A stretch of 32,803 nt of DNA from an uncultured Mycoplasma sp. (GTDB lineage Bacteria; Bacillota_I; Bacilli_A; Mycoplasmatales; Metamycoplasmataceae), in the NCBI GenBank assembly GCA_949288045.1, contig CASEIC010000029.1, forward strand, positions 1 through 32,803. Reading direction: 5' to 3'. How positions within the stretch are numbered: the first letter of the stretch is position 1; every line of letters starts with the position of its first letter. A model generated the notes under the pieces. It had not been told where the DNA came from. It saw nothing but the letters and a program-made list of their open reading frames with translations, and searched no databases. Below are positions 1 to 9,957 of the stretch, piece after piece. The position numbers and the translations under genes are program-made.

Positions 1-215
1 AAGTTGATAATGTAGTAATAATGTTATGAGGAAATAATTCCATTAAATTAAAAGAATTTATTAACAATAAAACTCACTTAATTTTAACCTCTTCTCATCC
101 ATCTCCATTATCAGCACATAAAGGTTTTTTAGGAAATAATCATTTTATAAAAGCTAATAATTTTTTAAAATCAAAAAACAAAACAATAATTGATTGATCA
201 ACATTTAATATTTAG
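1..215 (+). CDS. ung: Uracil-DNA glycosylase, C-terminal part
   Basis: Only the 3' end of the gene is in the window; the reading frame begins at base 3 and about 70 residues remain. The protein removes uracil from DNA at the start of base excision repair. The visible part carries the family's C-terminal landmarks: a LWG segment, the HPSPLSA motif whose His is the catalytic/DNA-intercalation loop residue, a GFLGNNHF stretch, and a final IDW in which Trp is encoded by TGA. The stop codon (213-215) overlaps the convergent uracil permease gene by 11 bases, so no terminator separates them. Identification rests on these motifs and is secure. Confidence 0.93.
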
Positions 216-1743
216 TATAAAAATCATCATTATTGTTGTGTTTTGATAAATCTTTTTTATTCTTCTTTTTAAAATTGAATATTGAAACAAAATCGCTTGG
301 ATTAAAATCAATCGTATCAATAATATTTGAAGCGCTTTCTTCATCATTATTGTTTGGTAACAATATATTTAATAAAATACATATTAGTAAACCAACTCCA
401 GTTCCAGAAAGCATTATGTCCATTGAATTTTCTTTAAAGATTCAGAAAGTTGCACCGCCTAATCCACAAATTGCTAATATTGATATTAAAATAATATTTT
501 TTGGTGTAAATATTTCTTCTTTTGAATTAATTAAAATTCTTAATCCATTAATTGCAATCATTGAATAAAGAATTATTTCAATACCACCAATTATTGGTTG
601 AGGTAATGCTTGTAATACCATTGATATTGGGGCAATAAAAGAAATTATTATTGACATAATGGCAGCACCAAATATAACTCAAACTGATGAAACTTTGGTG
701 ATTGAAATAACAGATGTGTTTTCTCCATAACTAGTATTAGCTGGACCACCACATGCTGCTGAAACAATTGTTGCTAAACCATCTCCTACTAATGTTCTAT
801 AAATTCCTGGTTTAGATGTTATAAAATCATTGCCTGTTAAAGAACCTATATTGATATGATCTCCTATGTGTTCTGCTAATGTCACAACAGCTAGTGGAAC
901 TAATGATAAATATGGAGTAATTTTAAATCCATTAGCACTAGATGATTTTAATCTTCACATATTTGTTATATCTGGATATCATTTTCAACTAGAAGGATTT
1001 AATAATGTTTCAACACCCTTGTTATCAAATCCATATAATTTATTAGCTAATACTTCATTGCCAACACCTTTAGCTATTCCTCAAACAATCAATGAAAATA
1101 AAATTCCACCTACAATACCTAAAAGAAATGGCAATATTTTCCATATTCCTTTAAGAAAAATCATACAAACAATGATAATTATAAATGTTACGAGTGCTAT
1201 AGATATTAAAGCCCATAAATTTGCTATACCACCAACATTACTTGGATCCACATTTAAATATGAATGTTCAGCTGCATTGGGTACTAATCCCAATCCAATA
1301 ATCATAATAGTTGGTCCAACTATTATTGGGGATAACAATTTCTTAATATACTTAGAACTTTTGGTTAATCAAATAATGAGAGCTGCAATAACATACACAA
1401 CTCCTACAATCATTAATGAAAAAAACACATTAAATCCACTAGATACATATAATGATGTCATACCACCTAAAAACGCAAATGAAGATCCTAAATATATCGG
1501 AACTTTAAACGATGTTACAAGTAAATATATTATTGTTCCTATTCCTGAACAAAAAAAAGCAACCTGAAGTGGAATAACAATTTCACCGGCTGCTTCGTTT
1601 ACAAGAATTGGAACTAATATATTTGCTCCAAACATCGCTAACACATGTTGAAATGATAAAAGTAAAAAACGCAAAAATGATTTCGGTAATTGATGTATTC
1701 CTTCTTTCATTGTACTTGTTTTGTCCATAAATTCTTGTTTCAT
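205..1743 (-). CDS. uraA: Uracil permease, NCS2 family
   Basis: A 512-residue polytopic membrane protein of the nucleobase:cation symporter 2 family, expected to import uracil across the cell membrane for pyrimidine salvage. About 14 hydrophobic segments are visible. The substrate-binding motif AEHIGDHINIG (encoded near 840-885 on the minus strand) matches the AEHVGH region of UraA with its key Glu, followed by the GGPANTSYGEN block, which holds the second conserved Glu. Several Trp are TGA codons. The N-terminal about 20 residues are polar and the last about 50 form a charged cytoplasmic tail rich in Asn, Asp and Lys. It is divergent from the IMPACT gene at 1802 and convergent with ung. Uracil is the best guess; xanthine transport is less likely. 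Confidence 0.9.
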
Positions 1744-1801
1744 TCTATCAAAAAATATTTTTTATTCATAAAAATTAATAAAAATACATAATTTAAATAT
1801 T

Positions 1802-2179
1802 ATGAAACCAATAACTACATATACTTACGAAATAGAAAAATCAAAATTTTTAGGGTTTGTATATGAAACAAATAATGAAAATGATTTTAAAAAAATATAT
1901 GAAATGTTGAAAAAAGAACACAAAAAAGCAAAACATATTTGTTATGGTTACATTTTCACAAAAGACAATCAAACAAAAATTAAAACATTTGATGATGGCG
2001 AACCTAAAGGAACAGCATCAATTCCTATATTAAATGCTATTCAAAACAATAAAAATACAAATAATATTAGCTTATTTATCATTAGATACTTTGGTGGTAT
2101 TAAATTAGGAAAAGGTGGATTGTATCGCGCTTATTCTAAATGCGCTATAGAAACCTTGAAACAAATAAAAATGATATAA
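1802..2179 (+). CDS. IMPACT/YigZ-family protein, N-terminal domain only
   Basis: A 125-residue protein matching the UPF0029/IMPACT N-terminal domain: an early SKFLG motif, KAKHICYGY, DDGEPKGTA, and the family signature RYFGGIKLGKGGLYRAY. The bacterial family (YigZ/YvyE) is usually about 200 residues with a second small ferredoxin-like domain; that domain is absent here, because the stop follows soon after the signature. The eukaryotic relative regulates Gcn1; the bacterial role is unsettled. There is no Shine-Dalgarno sequence before the ATG, which is preceded by an AT-rich gap of 58 bases shared with the divergent permease gene. The stop codon lies inside the TATAAT box proposed for ffs. Confidence 0.85.
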   Translation: MKPITTYTYEIEKSKFLGFVYETNNENDFKKIYEMLKKEHKKAKHICYGYIFTKDNQTKIKTFDDGEPKGTASIPILNAIQNNKNTNNISLFIIRYFGGIKLGKGGLYRAYSKCAIETLKQIKMI

Positions 2180-2180
2180 T
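2175..2180 (+). promoter_or_regulatory. -10 box of the SRP RNA gene
   Basis: A perfect TATAAT that overlaps the TAA stop of the IMPACT gene and sits about 7 bases before the first paired base of the SRP RNA. A TTGAAA lies at 2156-2161, but the 13-base spacing is too short to be confident that it is the -35 element. Confidence 0.6.
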
Positions 2181-2186
2181 TTATTT

Positions 2187-2264
2187 GCCATCAAAACGGT
2201 AACCTTGTAACCTGGTCAGGACGGAAACGAAGCAGCCATATCGAGAAGTATCGTGTTTGGTGGT
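2187..2264 (+). ncRNA. ffs: Signal recognition particle RNA, small bacterial type
   Basis: The apical region is diagnostic: CCTGGTCAGGACGGAAACGAAGCAGCCA (given here only as the two motifs GGTCAGGACGGAAACG and AGCAGCC) is the Ffh-binding domain with its symmetric loop and GGAA tetraloop. The ends pair as CCATCAAA with TTTGGTGG. The RNA is about 78 nt, typical of the short Mollicute 4.5S RNA. Together with Ffh it targets membrane and secreted proteins. The exact ends are estimated from the terminal stem. Confidence 0.93.
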
Positions 2265-2441
2265 TTTATTTTATAAAAAATAAAACACATAGTTTTCCAC
2301 ATAGAATAACTTCCTTATTACTCCATTTTTATTCCTTTTCCACAATATCAACACTCTTTATTATTTATTACATATAAATAAACAATAAAAATATGTATTA
2401 AATAAAGAAAAACAATAACAATATATTAAAATTAATTTGTT
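2265..2441 (+). other. Candidate replication origin or dnaN control region with two DnaA-box-like repeats
   Basis: This gene-free stretch holds two identical TTTTCCACA nonamers at 2293-2301 and 2336-2344, same orientation, start-to-start 43 bases. Each differs from the DnaA box TTATCCACA at one position. They are followed by about 90 bases of almost pure A/T that could serve as an unwinding element. The dnaN gene starts immediately after. In many bacteria oriC flanks dnaA-dnaN; here dnaA is not the upstream neighbour. The repeats could instead be DnaA-controlled promoter sites. Seen: the repeats and the A/T tract. Inferred: the origin function. Confidence 0.4.
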
Positions 2442-3551
2442 ATGAAATTTACAATTGACAAAACTATATTTTTAAAAGGATTGGATGATGTTATAAGAGC
2501 TATTGATCCAAATAATATCTACATTCATTTAAGAAATTTTTATATTGAAGTTTTAGATCAAATGATAACAATCAAAGGATCGAATGGATATTTTTCAATT
2601 GAACATAAAATTAATAGTTCAAATATTGAGAATATTGAAAAAATAGGAAGTTTTTTAGTGCCTGCTTCTCTATTTATAAATGTAATAAGAAAATGTAATG
2701 GAAAAATTTCTTTTGAAATAATAAATACTAATACTTTAAAAATAACAAACAATAAAGATGATTTTGAAGTTAATTTAGTAGATGTTAATGAATATCCAAC
2801 AATTGATTTTACTTTATATGGAAATAAAATAAAAGTTAATGCAGAAAAATTTAGAAATGCTGTAAATGATGTTATTTTTGCTTCTTCACAATCTTCAGAA
2901 GAAATAATATTATCTGGTATAAATTTGCGATATGAAATGGGAAAACTTTATGTAACTGCAACAGATAGTTTTAGATTAGCACGTGAAATTATTGAAATAC
3001 AAGATGATAGGAATATAAGTTTTGATGTAACCATAACAAACAAAAATATAAAAAACTTTATTCCTCAAAATGTTGAAGGTGATGTTATATTCTATGCTAA
3101 TGAGCACAAAATAAATGTAATACATGAAACTTCAAATTTTCAATCAAAAATTATTGAAGCACCTTATAAAAATGTTGGACACTTATTTGAGACTAAATTT
3201 GATAAAGAATTGATAATTGATAGAATGGTTTTAAATAATGCGATAAGCAAAGCAACAGTAGTGTCATCGACAGAATTTAATAAGATTTATATTTCAATAA
3301 ATAAGAATGAAATTACATTATCAACATCAGCAGAAGAAATTGGAAGAACAAAAGTAGTATTATCAAAGGAAGAATTTGAATATAAAGCAAATGAACCTAT
3401 TAACATTGTATTGAATTATAAGTTTTTAAAAGAAGCAATTAGCGTATTTAATGATAAAATAAGTATTTACTTAACAAATTCAAAAGGATTAATTCAAATT
3501 GGAAGTGAAAAAAGCACAAATAAACAAATTATTAGTCCAATGATGTCTTAG
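2442..3551 (+). CDS. dnaN: DNA polymerase III beta subunit (sliding clamp)
   Basis: A 369-residue protein of normal clamp length (about 370). It forms the dimeric ring that tethers DNA polymerase III to DNA. The three-domain pattern is visible: the MKFTIDKT start, FLVPASLF around residue 69, the NEYPTIDF linker, GINLRYEMGKLYVTATDSFRLA (residues about 160-181, here named by its ATDSFRLA core) and the C-terminal PMMS, equivalent to the family's PMR end. There is no good Shine-Dalgarno sequence; a TAAAAT box lies about 10-15 bases before the ATG, so the message may be leaderless. It is the first gene of a tight run dnaN-S4-argS-rpoE, a partial version of the usual dnaN-yaaA arrangement. Confidence 0.94.
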   Translation: MKFTIDKTIFLKGLDDVIRAIDPNNIYIHLRNFYIEVLDQMITIKGSNGYFSIEHKINSSNIENIEKIGSFLVPASLFINVIRKCNGKISFEIINTNTLKITNNKDDFEVNLVDVNEYPTIDFTLYGNKIKVNAEKFRNAVNDVIFASSQSSEEIILSGINLRYEMGKLYVTATDSFRLAREIIEIQDDRNISFDVTITNKNIKNFIPQNVEGDVIFYANEHKINVIHETSNFQSKIIEAPYKNVGHLFETKFDKELIIDRMVLNNAISKATVVSSTEFNKIYISINKNEITLSTSAEEIGRTKVVLSKEEFEYKANEPINIVLNYKFLKEAISVFNDKISIYLTNSKGLIQIGSEKSTNKQIISPMMS

Positions 3552-3561
3552 GAGGAAAAAA

Positions 3562-3777
3562 ATGAAAGTAAAAATTGAAGGTAGATATATTAAATTAGGA
3601 CAATTAATTAAAAAACTTAATTTAGTAGATACTGGTGGTCAAACAAAATATTTTGTCAAATCACATGATATTAAAATTAATAATGAAGAAGGTTTTAAAA
3701 GAAACTCAAAAGTTTGAGCTAATTCAACTGTTTGAATTGATGATCAAGTATTTTATATTGTTGAAGATGAAAGATAA
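3562..3777 (+). CDS. yaaA: S4-domain RNA-binding protein, YaaA/RlbA type
   Basis: A 71-residue protein consisting of one S4 RNA-binding fold: YIKLGQLIKKLNLVDTGGQTKYFV followed by INNE and a basic turn (key blocks IKLGQLIKKL and GGQTKYFV). This matches the small S4 protein commonly encoded right after dnaN in Firmicutes and Mollicutes. Two Trp are encoded by TGA, which would end a standard-code reading early. A strong GGAGG (3551-3555) precedes the ATG. Its cellular role is not established; RNA or ribosome binding is inferred from the fold. Confidence 0.9.
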
Positions 3778-3783
3778 TATTTG

Positions 3784-5394
3784 ATGGAACAAAAAATAAT
3801 TTCAGAACTTGAAAAAATTTTTAAAAAAAACAATTGAGAATCTTTTGAATTTAATGTAACTAAACCAACAAATATTGAATTTGGTGAATATACATCTAAT
3901 ATTGCTTTAATTTCAGCCAAAAAACTTTCAATGAGTCCTAAAGAAGTCGCTGAAAAAATAATTAATGATTTTGATAAAAAGAAATTAAATGTAAAAGAAA
4001 TAAAAATTATGGGGCCTGGATTTATTAATTTTTATTTAGAAAATACATATTATTCAAATATTGTTAAAGAAATTATCGAAACAAAAGAATTTGGAAAAAA
4101 ACCAAGAAATAATATAACAATCAACAATGAATATGTATCAGCAAATCCCACAGGATTTTTACATGTTGCCCATGCAAGAGGGGCAGCTCTTGGTGATTCA
4201 CTATCAAATATTTTAGATTATGCAGGATATGATGTAATTAGAGAATATTATATAAATGATCATGGAAATCAAATTGATAGATTAGCTATATCAATTTATA
4301 CTAGATATCATCAAGAATTAGGCATTGATATGGAACTGCCAGAAGATTCATATGGTGGACAAGATATTGTTTGAGGCGCAAAAGAAATTATTAAAAAGTA
4401 TGATAAAAAGTTTTTAAATGTTCCTTATGAAGAATGTAAAGAGGAACTAAAGAAAATATCAACAAAAATAATGTTAGATCAAATAAAAATCGATTTAGAA
4501 AAACTAGGTGTTAAGTTTGACATTTGATTTTCAGAAAGTTCATTATATGAAACTGGGCAGGCTGAAGAACAAAAAAAATCATTAAAAGGAACTTATGAAA
4601 AAGATGGAGCTCTTTGATTAAAAACAACTGAATTTGGAGATGATAAGGATAGAGTTTTAATTAAATCTGATGGTGAACCAACATATTTTTTCTCTGACAC
4701 GATGTATCATGTTATTAAAGCCTCAAGAAGTCCAAAACCAAAACAATTAATTGATGTGTGAGGGGCTGATCATATTGGTTATATCAAGAGAGTTGAAACA
4801 TCATTGCAACTACAAGGATTTGATTCTAATGCTTTAGAAGTAATAACTATTCAATTGGTAAAGATAATTAAAGATGGGAAAGAAGTGAAAATGTCAAAAA
4901 GAAAAGGAACTTCTTTGTGAATGTCAGAATTAATTGATCAAGTAGGGAAGGACACAGCAAGATTCTTTTTAGTTAATAGATCTAATAATTCTTCTATTGA
5001 TTTTGATTTAGATTTAGCAAACATGAAAACAAATGATAATCCTGTTTTTATTGTTCAATATGCTCATGCAAGAATCCAACAATTGAAAGAAAAATCATCA
5101 GTTAAATCCAATGTTAATTTAGATAATTTAGAATTTGAGATCAAAGAATTTACACTAATTAATTTGATGAATAAATTTCCAGAATTAATAGAACAAATAT
5201 CAATTAATCACAAAGTTCATTTGTTGCCTCAATATTTAATTGATTTAGCAAGAGAGTACAATTCTTTTTATTCAAATTCTAAAATAATTGGAACAAACAG
5301 AGAAAATGATTTAATAGCATTATCATTAGCTTGTGGTAATATTTTAAAAATAGGATTAAGATTATTAGGAGTATCGGCACCAGAAAGGATGTAA
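3784..5394 (+). CDS. argS: Arginyl-tRNA synthetase
   Basis: A 536-residue class I aminoacyl-tRNA synthetase that charges tRNA-Arg. It has the N-terminal Add1 domain ([10 protein letters not shown]), the class I HIGH-type motif in [16 protein letters not shown] (residues about 119-134), the ArgS-specific NDHGNQ, the [10 protein letters not shown] block and the KMSKRKGT catalytic loop. The C-terminal anticodon-binding DALR domain ends with LGVSAPERM, a typical ArgS terminus. Multiple TGA codons are read as Trp (for example in IVWGAKEI and SLWMSEL). The gene starts 6 bases after the S4 gene; a TTG three bases upstream is an alternative start. It ends one base before rpoE begins. Confidence 0.97.
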
Positions 5395-5395
5395 T

Positions 5396-5635
5396 ATGAA
5401 AACTATATTATCTGTTATTAAGGAATTTATGTCAAAATCAAAAAATAAATCATATACATTTGATGAAATTTTTGAACAAGTTGAGAAACAATTATCAGCA
5501 GAGTGAGCAAAAAACACATCAAAGGATTTTGATGATATTATTTTGAACAAAAAAGGTGAAACTTATAAATTATTAACAATTGATGGAAGTTTTATAAGAA
5601 ATGAAGATGGAACATTTCAATTAAGAAATTATTAA
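5396..5635 (+). CDS. rpoE: RNA polymerase delta subunit, short
   Basis: A 79-residue protein resembling the N-terminal HARE-HTH globular domain of the Firmicute RNA polymerase delta subunit: SYTFDEIFEQVEKQL, then a conserved LLTIDGSFIRNEDGTFQLR end (core TIDGSFIRNEDG). The acidic disordered tail found in Bacillus delta is missing. Delta modulates promoter binding and recycling of RNA polymerase. It begins 1 base after argS, so it is translationally linked to it. Its stop overlaps the convergent membrane-protein gene by 4 bases. Confidence 0.82.
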
Positions 5636-6972
5636 TATGTTTGATTTTCTTCTTCACTAAATAATCCAGTTTCATAATTATTAAATGATAATGTTGAATC
5701 ATCAATAATAGGTTCAACATAAATTGGACTCATTCCATTATCATATGCTGATTCAATATTATTGTTATCATAATTAGTTAGTAAATTTTCATTGTCGGCA
5801 TTTGTATTTTCCTCACCATCTAAGTAATTATTTTCTTCTACAATTTCACCATTTTTATTTTTTTCTTTTTGTTCTTTATAAATATATCAACCAACTCCAC
5901 CTAATAAGATAAATCCTCCAAGCAAGCATAATACTCCACCAACAATTACTCCAGAGTTAGAACCTTTAGAACCACTACTTGTGCCTGTGGGTTTCATTAA
6001 ATATGAATCAACTAAACTTATAGATATTGTAGTATTTGAATATGAAGGGCCATTATTATTAAAAGCACTTAAATATTTGTATTGGAAATTAATTATATTG
6101 TCTTTAATATTAATAGGACCACTTATTTGTGATTCGGAATAAGGTGTTGTATCAATAAATTCTTTTAATGAAGAATCAAAAATTAAATCTTGTGAAACAG
6201 ACTGAGTAGTAGAAATTAACCCATCTTTAATAGCGAAGAAGTAAGATCAATTTTGGAATATTAAATTATTTAAATCATTTGTCATTTCAGTCATATTTTT
6301 TGATAAAAAATTTTGATCTAAAGTTTTATTTGCAAGTTCAATATAATTAGGGCTTAACATTGAAATTTGATAATTATTAAATTTTTCAAATGTATTAGTA
6401 TATGGTTTAAATCCTTTGAATGACAATGTGCCATTCATTAATAACCCATTATTAAAAGATGGCGAAACTAAATTATTTTGGGAATCAAGAATATTATTCA
6501 AAGATAATTGAAATTTATAGACAACCCCCCCATTAATGTTAGTTATTGGAGAAAGAATTTTAAATTCAGCCTTTTCTTTACAGTTTTGTGATTCATTAGT
6601 GTCATTTGGATAAAAATTATTTCAAGATATTGAATCAAACAGGATTTTTGTAATTTCTTCAGTAATTGTTGATGGAGATGTTTTATATGAAGAATATTTA
6701 TATGTTTTGTTTCTAATTTCAATTTCTTGATCTCAAACATTATTATATTTGTTAGCAAAATCTTGTGCTATTTTATAATTATCAAAATTGTCAAGACTAA
6801 TATTAATATTTGTATTTATATTTAAATTTGAAGGATAATTTGTATATTTTATTTCTCTTGTTGATTGTGAAAGAACACTATGATTTGAATTTATAGAGGA
6901 AAAAGTAATAATAGGAGATAATAATGTTGATGTCAATAATGAAAATAAAATACAACTTTTTGTTTTTTTCAT
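5632..6972 (-). CDS. Predicted surface protein, single-pass with acidic cytoplasmic tail
   Basis: A 446-residue protein not assigned to a family. It starts with a basic signal sequence (MKKTKSCILFSLLTSTLLSP) without a lipobox cysteine, has about 330 Asn/Ser/Thr-rich extracellular residues, a glycine-rich transmembrane segment near residues 343-365 (GVIVGGVLCLLGGFILLGG) and a final tail of about 80 mostly acidic residues after a KEQKEKNKN stop-transfer. The topology is type I: outside, one helix, inside. A TATAAT box lies at 7002-7007 on this strand and an AGAAGAAG-type ribosome site before the ATG. A run of seven G (bases 6525-6531 on the plus strand read as C) lies inside the coding region. 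It is divergent from the lipoprotein gene at 7046, suggesting a paired surface locus. Confidence 0.72.
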
Positions 6973-7001
6973 TTTAAACTTCTTCTATTAATTTTTTTTA
7001 A

Positions 7002-7036
7002 ATTATATCAAAGAGCATTCAATTTTGTGGTAAAAT
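7002..7036. promoter_or_regulatory. Divergent promoter pair between two surface-protein genes
   Basis: On the minus strand TATAAT occupies 7002-7007. On the plus strand TAAAAT occupies 7031-7036, only 9 bases before the first ATG of the lipoprotein gene at 7046. The plus-strand transcript would therefore have almost no leader. No convincing -35 boxes are seen. Confidence 0.45.
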
Positions 7037-7045
7037 TTCATGTAA

Positions 7046-9739
7046 ATGATGAAGTTCAACAAGAAAAAGACAATAAAATCATCCTTATTTCTTTTAACCC
7101 CTACACTATTAGCAACAGCAATAACCCCTGTTGTTTCTTGTAATAATAATCCAAAAACTGAAGAACTTACATTTTGAGAAAAATTTAACAATTTAAATTT
7201 AAATTTGTCTTTAAATTCTGAAGGGAAGAAAAAAACCGCATCAGAGTTTTATAAGGAAGCCAAATCTGGGTCAATATATAGTGTTTTAAGTAAATATACA
7301 AATTACAATTCATTTTTGCAATCAATAATAACAAATTTAGATGCTGAAGTTAAAGCAATAAATTCAATAAATTTATCTAATTCAGGCTCTTCTGTTTCAT
7401 TAAACATAAAAATAGGTGAAAAAAATAATGAACAAAATGATTCAGATTTAAATTATTCGATAATTGGTTTTGTTAAAGATCAGGAACAATTAAATAATTT
7501 AATTAATGAAGTAACTAGTCAATTTAAGAATTTAGTTTTATCGCCTAGAAATGTTAATAATTATATAACAGCAGAAGATGTTTGAAATGTTTGAAACAAC
7601 AAGGATCAAGCAGAGAATAGTCAAAATATTATTTCATTATATAACTACATTAGTGGACTACCAAATGAATTTTATGATGAAAGTCTTTATGATGAAAGTG
7701 GAATTATTAAGTATAATGAGGTAAGCATTAAATTAGAGAATGTTTTATGAAATAATGAAGAAACAAATGCCTCATTAAAAGCATCAACTTTATTTTTAAC
7801 ATTTTCTCTTTATGTCTCACAAACATTAGCTAATGGTAAAATCATTCAATCATCAAGTGTTGTTGAAAAAGAAATATCAACTTATCCATCAAATCAAACA
7901 AAATTTAATCAATTAATTAGTGATTTTGAAAGAGAAAAAGGACATATAACAATTAAAAACTCACTAATCGCTCCACAAGTTATTGTTAATGAATTTGATT
8001 TAGCTGTTGATTATGAAGATAAAATGAAAATTCTACAAAATTATCTTTCGTTTCCTGTTGAAACTTTAAGTTATGGATTAATTTGAAAAATTAAAACTAT
8101 TTTTATTGGCAGCAATGACGCTGTTTTGGATATTGAATTTAATTTATCTTGAAAAGATCTGGGTCAAAATATTGTGGTTTCTATTTCTCCGTTTTTATCA
8201 AATGATGCTTATATAAATTCAATTTTAGCTAGTTTGAAAGAATTACAATTAAACCCAACTAGTGAAGGAAAAAAATATTCAGCAGAAGAAGTTGTTGATT
8301 TTTGATCTAAGGACAAGAATTCTTTTTATGATTATATTCAAGGATTGCCAGAAAATAGTGAGTCTGTTAAGTATATTGTTTCAAATTTAACGTGAAATAA
8401 TGATGCAGAAATCGAACAAAGAGGAACAACGGCTTTTGTTGATTTGACTGTTTTATACAATAATAATGAATATCCTATTAGATTGAAGGAAATCTCTGGA
8501 TTCATATCGCCATATGTATATGCAAGCACAAAATTTGATGAATTTATAAATGGAATCAGTATTTCATTAAAGAAAGAATATCACAATAAAGAAATAATTA
8601 ATTTAACCAATGCTTCAAATTGAATGAATAAATTGGATGGTGTTCAAGAATTATTAAACCAAAATGATGAATATTCTATTTCAAATTTACAGTTTAACTA
8701 TAATGAAAATGATGGAAGAAAAGGAAGATTATCTATTAGTTTTACTTATTCATGAGAAGCTAAATACAAAGATAAAAAAATTGGAGCAACAATAAAAAGA
8801 CCTATTGAAAGAATTGTTGAAAATTATAAAACATATGATGATCAAGCATCAGAGAATTTTAATTTAATTTCTAATCAAGTTTCATCAAGTAGCATCTACT
8901 TAGATAGCATAATTGTTGACTCAATGAACAAAGCTGATTTTTTAACTTCATATTTTGCTGTTGATTCAGTGAATATTAGTGGGAGCATAAATAGCGATGC
9001 TTTTAAAGAAAACTTTACCAAATTATTTAATATTCCCAATTTATTTGGTATTAATTTTGAATTTTTAAGTATTGAGTATTCTGGAAACAACAACTCTTTA
9101 TCAGACACTCAATTAAAAGTATCTTATAAATTTAGTAATATATATAATTCTAAAAAAGTTATAGAAAAAACAGATATTGTTGATGGTTTTATGGATCCTT
9201 ATGGTTTTGATAAAATAAAAAAAGTATTGTCAATGTCTGATATGAGCCACTACAATGATAAAAATCAATATCGAAAATATGCTCAAGTTCCAAATGATAT
9301 AAAAATGGGAAAATGTAATTGACAAAACGCTTGATTCCATGAAGATCATGATTGAGGTGGTTGAGGCTGAAACCCTCCATTTAGAAGTTATAGGGATTGA
9401 GGTGGTAAAACTGATGCAAATTCTTTAGCTTTAAGAGGTGCATATTATGACCATATAATCAGCAATAAACACGCTGAAAAAACACTTAGTTATTATGGTT
9501 TACTTGGAAGCTCAGAGATGTTAGCAAATGTTGAATATTTTGCTACTTGACAAGGAGCGCCATATAGAACAGGATATAAAGACAATGATGGTGTTTGTGC
9601 TTTTCCTATGGGATTTAAAATAACATATAGAACTCAAAAAGTTGATAAGTTTGGCAATACTGCAAAAGGTAAATATGATGAAAAACAAACCAAAAATCTT
9701 GTTATTTGAATGTATTATGATGACATGTTTTGAAAATAA
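7046..9739 (+). CDS. Large surface lipoprotein with Trp/aromatic-rich C-terminus
   Basis: An 897-residue predicted lipoprotein. The basic N-terminus leads into a hydrophobic stretch ending in the lipobox VVSC, so Cys32 should be lipidated and the rest exposed outside. Two related modules are visible, each with an S/TAE(D/E)V start, a TGA-encoded Trp and a Y(N/D)YI(S/Q)GLP core followed by a LxWNN motif (about residues 170-250 and 410-480). The C-terminal about 140 residues are dense in Trp, Tyr, Phe, His and Gly (for example WGGWGWNPPF) and contain two Cys. A second ATG at 7049 is equally possible. There is no Shine-Dalgarno sequence. The function is unknown; adhesion or ligand capture is only inferred from location and aromatic content. 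Confidence 0.8.
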
Positions 9740-9755
9740 AAATAATGGTTTGTTG

Positions 9756-9761
9756 TATAAT
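9756..9761 (+). promoter_or_regulatory. -10 box of first PTS operon
   Basis: A perfect TATAAT about 6 bases upstream of a conserved RNA element, giving an expected start near 9766-9768, so the element would form the extreme 5' end of the transcript. The same spacing is seen at 13021-13026 before the second PTS operon. Confidence 0.65.
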
Positions 9762-9762
9762 T

Positions 9763-9824
9763 AAATTGTTAGCGTGGTTGAAACTAATCAAATAACCAAA
9801 GCAAACTAGGATTATTAAAATGAA
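9763..9824 (+). promoter_or_regulatory. Conserved 5' leader RNA element, copy A
   Basis: It shares AAATTGTTAGC and GCAAAYTARGATTATTAAAATGAA (Y/R variable; longest identical run GATTATTAAAATGAA) with a second copy at 13028-13079. Between the blocks a TGGTT/AACCA hairpin can form, closed by TTG/CAA and GC/GC pairs. The 5' TTGTTAGC is also perfectly complementary to GCTAACAA at 9892-9899 near the end of the leader, so two mutually exclusive folds are possible. The ATTGTTA...GCAAA pattern resembles BglG-family antiterminator targets (RAT). It is a cis-regulatory RNA of unknown class; no ligand is implied by the sequence. Confidence 0.6.
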
Positions 9825-9883
9825 TTTTTATTTAAATTGTATTAAAAATTAGTTATGGACAATTTTTGTTCTTATGTTTAATC

Positions 9884-9903
9884 TTTTTTGTGCTAACAAA
9901 AAA
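9884..9903 (+). promoter_or_regulatory. Distal leader hairpin with GCTA loop
   Basis: TTTTTTGT pairs with ACAAAAAA around a GCTA loop. The loop and its 3' side form GCTAACAA, the exact complement of the 5' end of the conserved leader element. A comparable loop (GCTGAC) occurs at 13151-13156 in the second operon leader. Confidence 0.4.
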
Positions 9904-9957
9904 AAGAAAGTAATCATATTTTCTTATTCTTAATATAGCTAAATATAGTAGGTAAAA

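Noticed and set aside
866-1567. 233-codon open frame on the plus strand
   Set aside because: It is antisense to the uracil permease, whose family motifs are clear on the minus strand; the translation resembles no protein.
9763-9824. Naming the leader element as a known riboswitch or as a definite BglG/LicT RAT
   Set aside because: The ATTGTTA...GCAAA core is suggestive of RAT, but the upper stem differs from the RAT consensus and only copy B shows a plausible overlapping terminator; I recognised no known riboswitch core.
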